Shown here piece by piece: positions 26,486 through 33,818 of a stretch of 64,000 nucleotides of DNA. A program made the position numbers and the translations under genes. The DNA is from Granulicella pectinivorans (GTDB taxonomy: Bacteria > Acidobacteriota > Terriglobia > Terriglobales > Acidobacteriaceae), in the NCBI RefSeq assembly GCF_900114625.1, contig NZ_FOZL01000001.1, forward strand, positions 2,976,001 through 3,040,000. The letters are read 5' to 3'. Each line of letters starts with the position of its first letter. The stretch's first letter is position 1. A model generated the notes under the pieces. It was not told the DNA's origin, searched no databases, and saw nothing but the letters and a program-made list of their open reading frames with translations.

Positions 26486-27490
26486 GTGACATATCAGATG
26501 GAAACTTCAATTCCCGAGAGGACTTCTCTCGCTCCCGGTGCGCCTCTGGCCTTTCTGTATGAACATCCACAGTGGTTCAACCCGATCTTTGCGGAGCTGG
26601 AACGGCGCGGTGTTGCGTTCGATAAGATTTTCATTCCCGATCATTTCTATGGGATAGGCCAGGGAAGGCCGGCGTTCAAGGTTCTCTTCAATCGCATGAG
26701 CCCGTCTGCGAACAGCCGCGATCATGGCTCCGGAATCTTTCATACGCTTGCCTACCTTGAGCATTTGGAGCTTAATGGCATTCGGGTTCTGAATGGAGTC
26801 AAGGCTTTTCGTTATGAGATTTCCAAGGCGGCCCAGCACTCTCTGTTGCAGTCGCTTGGAATCCGGTTTCTTCCTTCTCGTGTGATCCATCGTGCAAATC
26901 AGGCAGTTGCCGCAGCGGAGGGGTTGCGGTATCCCATCGTGGTCAAAGCAAACATTGGCGGCAGTGGAAAGGGAATTGTCCGTTACGACACGAAGGAACA
27001 ACTGGAAGCGGCTGTGAACGCGGAGGAGATCGACCTCGGCTATGACAGCATTGCGTTGGTACAGGAATTCGTGCCAGCCAGAGGCGGAACGATCACGCGC
27101 GTGGAGACACTTGGGGGCACGTACCTGTATGGGATTCAGGTCTATCTGAGTGGACAGACCTTCGACCTTTGCCCAGCGGATATTTGCCAGACTTCGCGAG
27201 GAGAAAGCCTCAACAATGCATGTGTCATCGAGGCCTCGAAGGCTGGCCTGAAGGTGGAAGGGTACACTCCGCCTGCGGAGGTGATTCAAAACATCGAACG
27301 CATCGTGCAAGCTGCAGGCATCGACGTAGGCGGCATTGAATACATCGTTGACGATCGCGACGGTGAGATCTACTACTACGACATCAATGCCTTATCCAAT
27401 TTCGTGGCGGATGCTCCGCGGGTCATCGGATTCGATCCATTCACGCGTCTCGCAGACTTTCTGGAAGAAGAGGTGCGGCGTGACAGCTAA
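26486..27490 (+). CDS. ATP-grasp ligase (RimK-like)
   Basis: A 334-residue ATP-grasp enzyme that should join a carboxylate to an amine or thiol with ATP. Seen: an N-terminal pre-ATP-grasp region (PLAFLYEHPQWFNPIFAEL), an ATP-binding lysine strand (YPIVVKANIGGSGKGIVRY), a hinge (ALVQEFVPARGG) and the metal-binding end of the fold (VGGIEYIVDDRDGEIYYYDI then NALSNF). The GTG at 26486 is chosen because GGAGG lies 8 nt upstream; an upstream GTG overlaps that site. It overlaps the flavin monooxygenase gene by 11 bp. The substrate is not predictable; the sulfur setting hints at a cysteine- or sulfonate-containing molecule. Confidence 0.8.
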   Translation: MTYQMETSIPERTSLAPGAPLAFLYEHPQWFNPIFAELERRGVAFDKIFIPDHFYGIGQGRPAFKVLFNRMSPSANSRDHGSGIFHTLAYLEHLELNGIRVLNGVKAFRYEISKAAQHSLLQSLGIRFLPSRVIHRANQAVAAAEGLRYPIVVKANIGGSGKGIVRYDTKEQLEAAVNAEEIDLGYDSIALVQEFVPARGGTITRVETLGGTYLYGIQVYLSGQTFDLCPADICQTSRGESLNNACVIEASKAGLKVEGYTPPAEVIQNIERIVQAAGIDVGGIEYIVDDRDGEIYYYDINALSNFVADAPRVIGFDPFTRLADFLEEEVRRDS

Positions 27491-28529
27491 GCAGGGAATT
27501 CGCTTTGGTTACTGGATGCCTGTCTTTGGCGGGTGGCTGCGCAACGTTGAAGATGAGCAGATGGAGGCGAGCTGGGAGTACACGCGCAGGCTCGCGCTGC
27601 GGAGCGAGGAACTTGGGTTTGATCTTTCCTTGATTGCGGAACTCAACCTCAACGACATCAAGGGAGTGGAGGCACCGAGTCTCGATGCATGGTCTACTTC
27701 GGCCGCACTCGCGGCGGTGACCTCGACGCTGGAGTTGATGGTGGCGGTTCGGCCCACCTTTCATTCGCCTGCTCTTTTCGCGAAGCAGGCGGCCAATATC
27801 GACCGCATCAGTAACGGCAGACTTGCCCTCAATGTCGTCTCTTCCTGGTGGGAGCAGGAGGCACGCATGTATGGCGTGGAGTTCGAGCGGCATGATGATC
27901 GTTACGGACGTACGGCGGAGTGGCTGGAGGTCGTGAATGGCGCATGGACGGAGAAGGTTTATAGCCATGATGGTCGCTACTACAAGACCGAGAACACGGT
28001 GCTCGAGCCCAAGCCGGTTCGGACGCCGCGGCCGACGATCTACGCAGGCGGAGAGTCTGAGGCCGCGAAGAACCTGATCGCGCAGCGATGCGACGCGTAT
28101 GTGATGCACGGCGATTCGCCGGAGCATGTTGCAGCGAAGATCGCCGATATGCGTGAGCGCAGGGATCGGTTTGGGCTTCCACCGATGCAATTTGGTTTGG
28201 CCGGTTATGCCTTTACTCGGGATTCGGAAGATGAAGTGAAGCGGGAGATTGACCGCATCACCGATGTAAAGCAGAATGCCAAAGGCTACGAGAACTATCA
28301 GCAGTGGCTTCAGGGGACGCAACTGGAGCAGAGGATGTCGATTCAGGAATATTCGGTCTCGAACCGAGGGTTGCGGTCGGGATTGATTGGAACGCCCGGA
28401 CAGATCCAGGAGCAGGTTGGCAGGTTCGCAGAAGCTGGAGTCAATCTTCTACTTCTTCAGTTCAGCCCTCAGCTTGAGGAGATGGAGCGCTTCAGTGAAA
28501 GCGTGATTCGACTGGGCACTGCAGCATAG
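27480..28529 (+). CDS. LLM-class flavin-dependent monooxygenase (SsuD/SfnG-like)
   Basis: A 349-residue luciferase-like TIM-barrel enzyme: RFGYWMPVFGGWLRNVEDEQ at the start, RLALRSEELGFDLSLIAELN, ALFAKQAANIDRISNGRLAL then NVVSSWWEQEARMYG, and YYKTENTVLEPKPVRTPRPT. It resembles the dimethylsulfone and alkanesulfonate monooxygenases, which use reduced FMN and O2 to free sulfite from organosulfur compounds during sulfur limitation. GTG start with GAAGAGG upstream; it overlaps the ATP-grasp gene by 11 bp, so both probably act on one pathway. No flavin reductase gene lies beside it. The exact substrate is uncertain. Confidence 0.85.
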   Translation: MTAKQGIRFGYWMPVFGGWLRNVEDEQMEASWEYTRRLALRSEELGFDLSLIAELNLNDIKGVEAPSLDAWSTSAALAAVTSTLELMVAVRPTFHSPALFAKQAANIDRISNGRLALNVVSSWWEQEARMYGVEFERHDDRYGRTAEWLEVVNGAWTEKVYSHDGRYYKTENTVLEPKPVRTPRPTIYAGGESEAAKNLIAQRCDAYVMHGDSPEHVAAKIADMRERRDRFGLPPMQFGLAGYAFTRDSEDEVKREIDRITDVKQNAKGYENYQQWLQGTQLEQRMSIQEYSVSNRGLRSGLIGTPGQIQEQVGRFAEAGVNLLLLQFSPQLEEMERFSESVIRLGTAA

Positions 28530-28557
28530 CTTCTCCGGCCGCACCATGAGTGTCATG

Positions 28558-28586
28558 CCTGCGTTTCGCCTCGGGTGAAACGCAGG
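28558..28586. promoter_or_regulatory. perfect inverted repeat between LLM gene and metN leader
   Basis: CCTGCGTTTC (28558-28567), 9 nt, GAAACGCAGG (28577-28586). It could end transcription of the monooxygenase gene, though no U-run follows, or act as an operator because it abuts the TACAAT -10 box (28588-28593) of the next leader and would cover its -35 region. Confidence 0.5.
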
Positions 28587-28600
28587 TTACAATTGCTCCT

Positions 28601-28681
28601 ATGCGGGCTTCCCAGCCAATCTGGATACTTTCTCCGGCGACCTACCATCGTTGTCGTCCCGCGTCCCGCTGTTGCCCCTGA
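28601..28681 (+). CDS. Cys-run leader peptide (26 aa) for metN operon
   Basis: A 26-codon ORF starting MRASQPIWILSPATYHR and ending CRPASRCCP: Cys/Arg/Pro-rich, with two adjacent Cys codons near the stop. The -10 TACAAT (28588-28593) ends 7 nt before the ATG, so the transcript should start at the ATG; the -35 region is weak. It is followed by 173 bp before metN with no other gene. Confidence 0.75.
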   Translation: MRASQPIWILSPATYHRCRPASRCCP

Positions 28682-28854
28682 GCGGTAGCAGAGAAGAGAA
28701 CAAGCAGCCTGCTCCTCCGCATTCGCTGCCACAGACCACGATCAATCGGCATTTGTTGCTGAATTCTATCGCTCGTCCTTGAACCAGCCTGCCGATCTAC
28801 CTTCTAAACCAAGCTTTGTGGCATCTTTGCCTGAAAACGACGAGGACGAAGTAT

Positions 28855-29943
28855 ATGTCTGATGACCAAAGCGTTGCCCCGACACCTCCGGCCGTGTTGC
28901 TGGAGAACATTACGAAGCGATACCGGCAGGGGAACGGTTGGTCGAACGCGATTACTCGTATCAGCCTGAGCGTTTCCAAAGGGACGATCCAGGGCATCAT
29001 CGGTTTCAGCGGTGCAGGCAAGACTACGCTGCTGCGATGCATCAGCCGGCTCGAGCTTCCCGATGAAGGGAGAGTGCTGATCGATGGAGCCGACCTTGCG
29101 CATATGAATGGTGAGGAGCTTCGGTCTGCACGACGCCGCCTGGGTGTGGTGTTCCAGCAACTTCACCTGCTTCGATCGCGTACCGTGGCGGAGAATGTCG
29201 CCCTGCCTCTCGAACTTGCGGAACTCGCGCCAGAGGCCATCCACGAGCGAGTGACGGAGTTGCTCGCGTGGTTTGGTCTGGAAGCAAAAGCAGACCAGTA
29301 TCCTTCGCAGCTTTCGGGTGGACAACAGCAGCGGGTCGCCATCGCTCGTGCGTTAGCGACGAAACCTGCTGTGCTCCTGAGCGACGAACCGACCTCTGCG
29401 CTTGATCCGGAGACGACGGCGTCCGTGCTGTCGCTACTACGCAGGGTGCGGGATGAGCTGGGAGTGACGGTTCTTCTAATCACACACGAACTCAGTGCAG
29501 TTCGCGCTATTTGCGATCGCGTTGCGGTGCTCGATCAAGGTGCCATCGTCGAGGAGGGGCCGGTCGAAGAGGTGTTGCTGCGCCCTGCAAGCAGGACGAC
29601 GCAGCGTCTTCTGGGACGCAGCTTCGGCGCTGAACATCTGGCTGCGCATCTGGGTGAAAGAGACCTGCATGCGGGGTCGCTCTTTCTGGAACTGCAATTT
29701 CTTGGACAGAGCGGAACCAGCCACGTTCTCTCAGGTCTGATCCGGACCTTCGATGTCACTCTGAACATTCTGCGCGCCGATATCGGGGAACTGAACCGGT
29801 CCGCCTATGGCTTTCTTCTTGTCGAACTTGGAGGTGAGACCGGAACGCTGGAGCAGAGCATTCACTTTCTTGAAGCGCATGGAGCGTCCGTGACGCGCAT
29901 TGATCCCTGGACGGAAGCGGAAGCAAACGGGAGGCCGGCGTGA
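28855..29943 (+). CDS. metN: methionine ABC transporter ATP-binding protein MetN
   Basis: A 362-residue ATPase: Walker A GFSGAGKTTLLR, Q-loop VVFQQLHLLRSRT, signature LSGGQQQR, Walker B AVLLSDEPTSALD and H-loop VLLITHELSAVR, followed by a C-terminal NIL-type domain (about residues 270-345, LFLELQFLGQSGTSHVLSGL) that in MetN senses methionine and inhibits transport. GAGGACG precedes the ATG at 28855. The stop overlaps the GTG of the permease-binding protein gene. It imports methionine, and possibly other sulfur amino acids, for the cell under sulfur shortage. Confidence 0.9.
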   Translation: MSDDQSVAPTPPAVLLENITKRYRQGNGWSNAITRISLSVSKGTIQGIIGFSGAGKTTLLRCISRLELPDEGRVLIDGADLAHMNGEELRSARRRLGVVFQQLHLLRSRTVAENVALPLELAELAPEAIHERVTELLAWFGLEAKADQYPSQLSGGQQQRVAIARALATKPAVLLSDEPTSALDPETTASVLSLLRRVRDELGVTVLLITHELSAVRAICDRVAVLDQGAIVEEGPVEEVLLRPASRTTQRLLGRSFGAEHLAAHLGERDLHAGSLFLELQFLGQSGTSHVLSGLIRTFDVTLNILRADIGELNRSAYGFLLVELGGETGTLEQSIHFLEAHGASVTRIDPWTEAEANGRPA

Positions 29944-31454
29944 AAGAGCTACTGCAGCTTCTTTGGGAGCCGACCTTGCAGACCATCGCGATGGTTGTGG
30001 TCTCTGCATTGATCAGCGGCCTCGTGGGAACTGCACTTGGCGTGTTGCTGGTTGTCACCGAGGATGGTGGCGTGTTGCCTGCGCCATGGCTAAACCGCTT
30101 CCTCAACATGATGACCAACGTCGGCCGCAGCATTCCCTTCATCATCCTGATGGTTGCGATCATTCCTTTCACGCGTTGGGTCGTAGGGACATCGATTGGG
30201 ACCGCAGCGGCGATGGTACCTCTGGTGGTTGGCGCAATCCCCTATGTCGGACGGCTGGTGGAAGGTGCGCTGCGAGGTGTGAATCGCGGTGTGATTGAAG
30301 CCGTTCTTACCATGGGTGCCACTCCGTGGCAGGTGATCCGCAAGGCCTATCTGCCAGAAGCAGTTCCCGCACTAATCCGCTCGTTCACCGTGGTAACGGT
30401 CACGCTGGTCAGCTACTCGGCCATGGCTGGAACGGTGGGTGGCGGAGGTCTGGGTGACCTTGCAATCCGATATGGCTATCAGGGATTTCGCCTCGACGTG
30501 ATGGTGGCCACGGTCATTGTGCTCATCGTGATGATTCAGGGGATTCAACTGTCGGGTGACCTTTTGGCGCGGTACTTCGAACGGACCGGGAATGCCGGCA
30601 CGATCGGAACGCTGCAGCGGCAAAGCTGGTGGAGAGTGGCTCCGCGCTTTGCCCCGACCGTGCGTTGGGGAACCATCGGTTTCCTGCTCATTGGTGTGGT
30701 CGTGGCGATACTTCATGTGCGTTCCGCGTCGCTTCACAAGCCTCTGCGGATTGGCGTCAATCCTATTCCGCATGGAGAGATACTCCGAGAGGTGATGCCG
30801 ATCCTGGAGAAGGAAGGCGTGCATGTGCAGATCATCTATTTCAGCGATTACATCCAGCCGAATCTGGCGTTGGCATCAGGAGATATCGACGCAAATCTCT
30901 TCCAGCACGTTCCGTTCATGGACCGTTTCAATCATGATCATGGGACGAATATCATCGCCGTGGCCAAGGTTCATATTGAACCGCTCGGTCTTTATCCTGG
31001 ACGCACAAAGATACTCAGTGCACTGCCTGATGGAGCCGTGATTGCGATTCCGAATGATCCGGTTAATTCGGGGCGAGGTCTGCTCCTATTGCAGGCTGCG
31101 GGGCTGATCAAGTTGCGTACTGGTACGAATACCCAGACCACGCTCGAGGATGTATCGGAGAACTCAAAGCATATCAAGATCAGTGAGCTGGAGGCGGCGC
31201 AGTTGCCTCGTTCGCTTCGCGATGTCGATGCAGCGGTGATCAATACCAACTATGCTTTGGCGGCAAAGTTGAATCCGCTGAAGGATGCGATGTTCCTGGA
31301 GAACTCAGCTTCGCCTTATGCCAATGTGCTGTCCACCGTGCCTGGGAAAGCAAACGATCCGCGCATTCTTGCCTTGGAGAGAGCCTTACAAAGTCCAGCT
31401 GCGCGGCAGTTCATCTTGCAGCGATATCAAGGAGCAGTTCTACCCGCGTTCTAG
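29940..31454 (+). CDS. MetI-MetQ fusion: methionine ABC permease with tethered substrate-binding domain
   Basis: A 504-residue fusion. Residues 1 to about 220 form a MetI permease with five hydrophobic segments and the EAA-type loop (IEAVLTMGATPWQVIRKAY). A further transmembrane helix (GTIGFLLIGVVVAILHV, about residues 243-260) leads into a complete MetQ/NlpA binding domain (LRIGVNPIPHGEILREVMPI, then LEKEGVHVQIIYFSDYIQPN, ANLFQHVPFM, AVINTNYALAAKLNPL). The binding protein is thus anchored to its permease instead of by a lipid; no lipobox Cys is present. The GTG start overlaps the metN stop (GTGA). It forms a two-gene methionine importer with MetN. Confidence 0.9.
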   Translation: MKELLQLLWEPTLQTIAMVVVSALISGLVGTALGVLLVVTEDGGVLPAPWLNRFLNMMTNVGRSIPFIILMVAIIPFTRWVVGTSIGTAAAMVPLVVGAIPYVGRLVEGALRGVNRGVIEAVLTMGATPWQVIRKAYLPEAVPALIRSFTVVTVTLVSYSAMAGTVGGGGLGDLAIRYGYQGFRLDVMVATVIVLIVMIQGIQLSGDLLARYFERTGNAGTIGTLQRQSWWRVAPRFAPTVRWGTIGFLLIGVVVAILHVRSASLHKPLRIGVNPIPHGEILREVMPILEKEGVHVQIIYFSDYIQPNLALASGDIDANLFQHVPFMDRFNHDHGTNIIAVAKVHIEPLGLYPGRTKILSALPDGAVIAIPNDPVNSGRGLLLLQAAGLIKLRTGTNTQTTLEDVSENSKHIKISELEAAQLPRSLRDVDAAVINTNYALAAKLNPLKDAMFLENSASPYANVLSTVPGKANDPRILALERALQSPAARQFILQRYQGAVLPAF

Positions 31455-31550
31455 TTACCGCCCCAAGCCGTGAAAGACTACGTTGCTTCTTACTCTTGCA
31501 AGATGGAACAAAGAGTTGACAACATATCGGTACAGTAGTAGCTTGCGTTT

Positions 31551-31637
31551 ATGCGATTCATTCCTAGAACATATTGTTGTTCCTCCTGCATCTCCGCTGG
31601 AGAACGGGAAGATCGTGTTCGACCAATTTCTATGTGA
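31551..31637 (+). CDS. Cys-run leader peptide (28 aa) for TlpA-like gene
   Basis: A 28-codon ORF starting MRFIPRTYCCSSCISAGE, with Cys-Cys-x-x-Cys at positions 9-13. TTGACA (31516-31521), then TAGCTT (31539-31544) after 17 nt, and the ATG 6 nt later. A terminator follows at 31667-31703 and the structural gene starts at 31989. The rest of 31455-31988 holds no other gene. Confidence 0.75.
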   Translation: MRFIPRTYCCSSCISAGEREDRVRPISM

Positions 31638-31666
31638 TCGCATTGATCCATACCGTGGTTGACATG

Positions 31667-31703
31667 CCCGCCCAGTGACTCTTCTGGAGCGGGTTTTCTG
31701 TTT
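31667..31703 (+). terminator. attenuator-type intrinsic terminator
   Basis: CCCGC-CCAG ... CTGG-a-GCGGG followed by TTTTCTGTTT. It shares its stem sequence (CCCGC, CCAG, CTGGAGCGGGTTTTCTG) with the terminator after the leader at 36982-37059. It lies between a Cys leader and its gene. Confidence 0.8.
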
Positions 31704-31988
31704 AAGTCGATCTGGAATCTCATTCCCCGTCGTCAAGAGATTCAGGATCTATCCCGCACTACGGATACAGTCTCTGGGCAATTCCCGCTAGCGCTCCGAT
31801 CGGTCCTGTGTTCGTGAACTGTTCGCGATTCGTGCTCATCAGGCGACCTTGTACTCCATGGATGGAATTCCATTCACAGGAGCAGGCGCGCCTGCTGAAA
31901 CCGGGTCGCCAACGGGATGAACCACTGCGTCACACAGAGATCATACGGGCAGCAGTTCACCATCACCCACCAGAAAGGAATTCACCCC

Positions 31989-33368
31989 GTGAGAATTGCT
32001 TCGCGCAGTACAGCTCTTGCCTTTGTGTTTGCGGCGCTCAGTACATCCGCGTCCGTTGCCCAGTCCAATCACGCATCGCTTCCCATCGACGGCCGTTGGG
32101 ATGCGAGCCTTGTGAACAACGGCCCCGCAGTCCCGTTCCGTCTCGACATAGACGGATCTGGTCCGACGCTGAAGGGCACTTTCTATGATGGCTTCAAGCC
32201 TTACGAAGGGACCACCAGTGCGACGTACCAGAATGGCGTACTGACGCTGAAGGCCGAGCACTATCTCACCACCATCACCGCTTCACTCAAAGACGACAAG
32301 CTTGCCGGCGATGTTCTTCTGCAGGGGCCGAACTTCCACATCAAATATGGCTTTGAGGCCAAACGGCATCAGGACGCAGCGACGAAGGCAGAGAACGTGC
32401 CATCCATCGCAGGTGTGTGGGAGCTTCCGCTTGAGTCTCCCAGTGCGAAGGGAGAGAAGTCATTCCATCTCATCGTGCGCCAAAACGGGGCGGACGCCGA
32501 AGCCTCCATTCTGAGGATCGACGGCGATACGGGCGCTTATAGCGGCACGTATAAGGATGGCAGGTGGGTACTGAGTCACTTTGATGGCTCGCGTCCTGGC
32601 GTGATTGAAGTGGCCGCGAAGAGCGATGGCACGCTGGACGTGATTCAGCATAACGAGGCCTTGAAGAAGGCGATCGAAGGAGACAGCCCTGAGACCAAGA
32701 CTGCCGCGAACGGTGGCTATGGCGGAGCTCCCGTGGAGGCTGTCACCGGCGACAGGCTCATCGCCTATCGTCCGGAGGTAGCTCGCGCCAAGGGCTTGCC
32801 AGAGCCTGACAACTTCAATACCCACACCACGGTTCGCAATGCGAATGAAAAGTTCACGTTCAACTTTCCCGATGCCAATGGGAAGCTCATCTCGAGCGAC
32901 GATCCACGCTTCAAGGGCAAGGTCGTTGTCGCGGTTGTGACCGGTACCTGGTGCCCGAACTGCCACGATGAAGCGCGCTTCCTGGTGCAGCTCGACAAAA
33001 AGTATCGCGATAAAGGTCTCGCCATCGTGGCACTGGACTTCGAAGAACCCGAGGAGCAGGGAACCCTGACGCGCGAGCGTGCCTTCGTGAAGGAGTATGG
33101 GGTCAATTACACCTACCTGATCGCGGGAGCGCCTTCCGAGATGTGGGAGAAGGTTCCTCAGGCGGTGAATCTGAATACATGGCCGGCCACGATCTTTGTC
33201 GGTCGTGATGGGCTCGTCAAGGGCATTCACTCGGGCTTCGCCTCGCAGGCAAGCGGGGAGTTCAACAGCCAGCTTCAGCAGGAGTTCACGGCGAAGATCG
33301 AAAAGCTTCTCGCTGAACATGCTACGACGCAGAACGCCGCTGTCGAGGCACCTTCGTTGAAGCATTGA
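31989..33368 (+). CDS. secreted TlpA-like thiol-disulfide oxidoreductase (paralogue 1)
   Basis: A 459-residue exported protein starting with GTG (AAAGGA upstream). After a signal peptide (TALAFVFAALSTSASVAQ) there is a beta-rich N-terminal half with two similar blocks (PIDGRWDASLVNNGPAVPFR, DGDTGAYSGTYKDGRWVLSH), then a thioredoxin fold with WCPNC (C322, C325) and the cis-Pro loop NTWPATIFVGRDGLVKGIHS. TlpA/ResA-type proteins reduce periplasmic disulfides, for example in cytochrome maturation. It is about as long as, and closely similar to, the product of 38835-40235, and both sit behind Cys leaders. The N-terminal half has no known function to me; it may bind a substrate. Confidence 0.85.
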   Translation: MRIASRSTALAFVFAALSTSASVAQSNHASLPIDGRWDASLVNNGPAVPFRLDIDGSGPTLKGTFYDGFKPYEGTTSATYQNGVLTLKAEHYLTTITASLKDDKLAGDVLLQGPNFHIKYGFEAKRHQDAATKAENVPSIAGVWELPLESPSAKGEKSFHLIVRQNGADAEASILRIDGDTGAYSGTYKDGRWVLSHFDGSRPGVIEVAAKSDGTLDVIQHNEALKKAIEGDSPETKTAANGGYGGAPVEAVTGDRLIAYRPEVARAKGLPEPDNFNTHTTVRNANEKFTFNFPDANGKLISSDDPRFKGKVVVAVVTGTWCPNCHDEARFLVQLDKKYRDKGLAIVALDFEEPEEQGTLTRERAFVKEYGVNYTYLIAGAPSEMWEKVPQAVNLNTWPATIFVGRDGLVKGIHSGFASQASGEFNSQLQQEFTAKIEKLLAEHATTQNAAVEAPSLKH

Positions 33369-33522
33369 CAGCGGCCCCAAGCGGATAGATTCATTTCAAT
33401 GGGGATGCTCAGTAGAGCAATCCACTGGGCATTCCTGTTGGACGGAATCCGTATGGGTGAGATTGAAGCAGTCAGGGTTCATTGCACATTTTGGCTTGTT
33501 GCGCTATCGTCAGGGAGACGCG

Positions 33523-33576
33523 ATGTTGACCAACCTTCCAACGCGGCTTTGCCTCTGTTGTCCCGCCCGGGACTAG
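33523..33576 (+). CDS. Cys-run leader peptide (17 aa) for LanC-like operon
   Basis: A 17-codon ORF reading MLTNLPTRLCLCCPARD: Cys-x-Cys-Cys. TTGCAC (33482-33487), 17 nt, TATCGT (33505-33510); the ATG is 12 nt after the -10 box, a little further than in most other leaders. AGGGAG lies just before the ATG. Confidence 0.65.
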   Translation: MLTNLPTRLCLCCPARD

Positions 33577-33677
33577 TCAGTCGGCCGTTGTCTTGTTTCA
33601 GTGACAACGATGAACCGGTCTATCCGAAGCACACGCTCAGTCCGTGAATTGTAAGCATCCTCCGAATAGGGGTTTCT

Positions 33678-33782
33678 GTGCGTCATTTCATTTTTTCGTT
33701 GATCGACTCGTATATCCCATTGCGCATCCTTGCGTGTTGTCCCTGTGCCTTCTGCCCTTCGTCCGTTCGAACGTCAGCGTAA
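33678..33782 (+). CDS. second Cys-rich leader-type ORF (34 aa)
   Basis: A GTG-started ORF with AGGGG 5 nt upstream, starting MRHFIFSLIDSYIPLRILAC and containing ACCPCAFCPSS (four Cys within seven residues). It ends 37 nt before the LanC-like gene. I see no promoter of its own; it would share the transcript of the leader at 33523. A hairpin directly follows its stop. Confidence 0.5.
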   Translation: MRHFIFSLIDSYIPLRILACCPCAFCPSSVRTSA

Positions 33783-33783
33783 C

Positions 33784-33798
33784 GGGGCCTGCGGCCCC
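33784..33798 (+). other. GC hairpin between Cys leader and LanC-like gene
   Basis: GGGGCC-TGC-GGCCCC, starting 2 nt after the stop of the leader ORF at 33678-33782 and about 12 nt before the AAGGGGAATTGAG ribosome site of the next gene. No U-run follows. It may control access to that ribosome site. Confidence 0.5.
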
Positions 33799-33818
33799 TG
33801 CACACAAGGGGAATTGAG

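Noticed and set aside
27441..28322. Long minus-strand open frame opposite the flavin monooxygenase
   Set aside because: A shadow frame of a gene with clear luciferase-family motifs; its sequence is Arg/His-rich without a domain.
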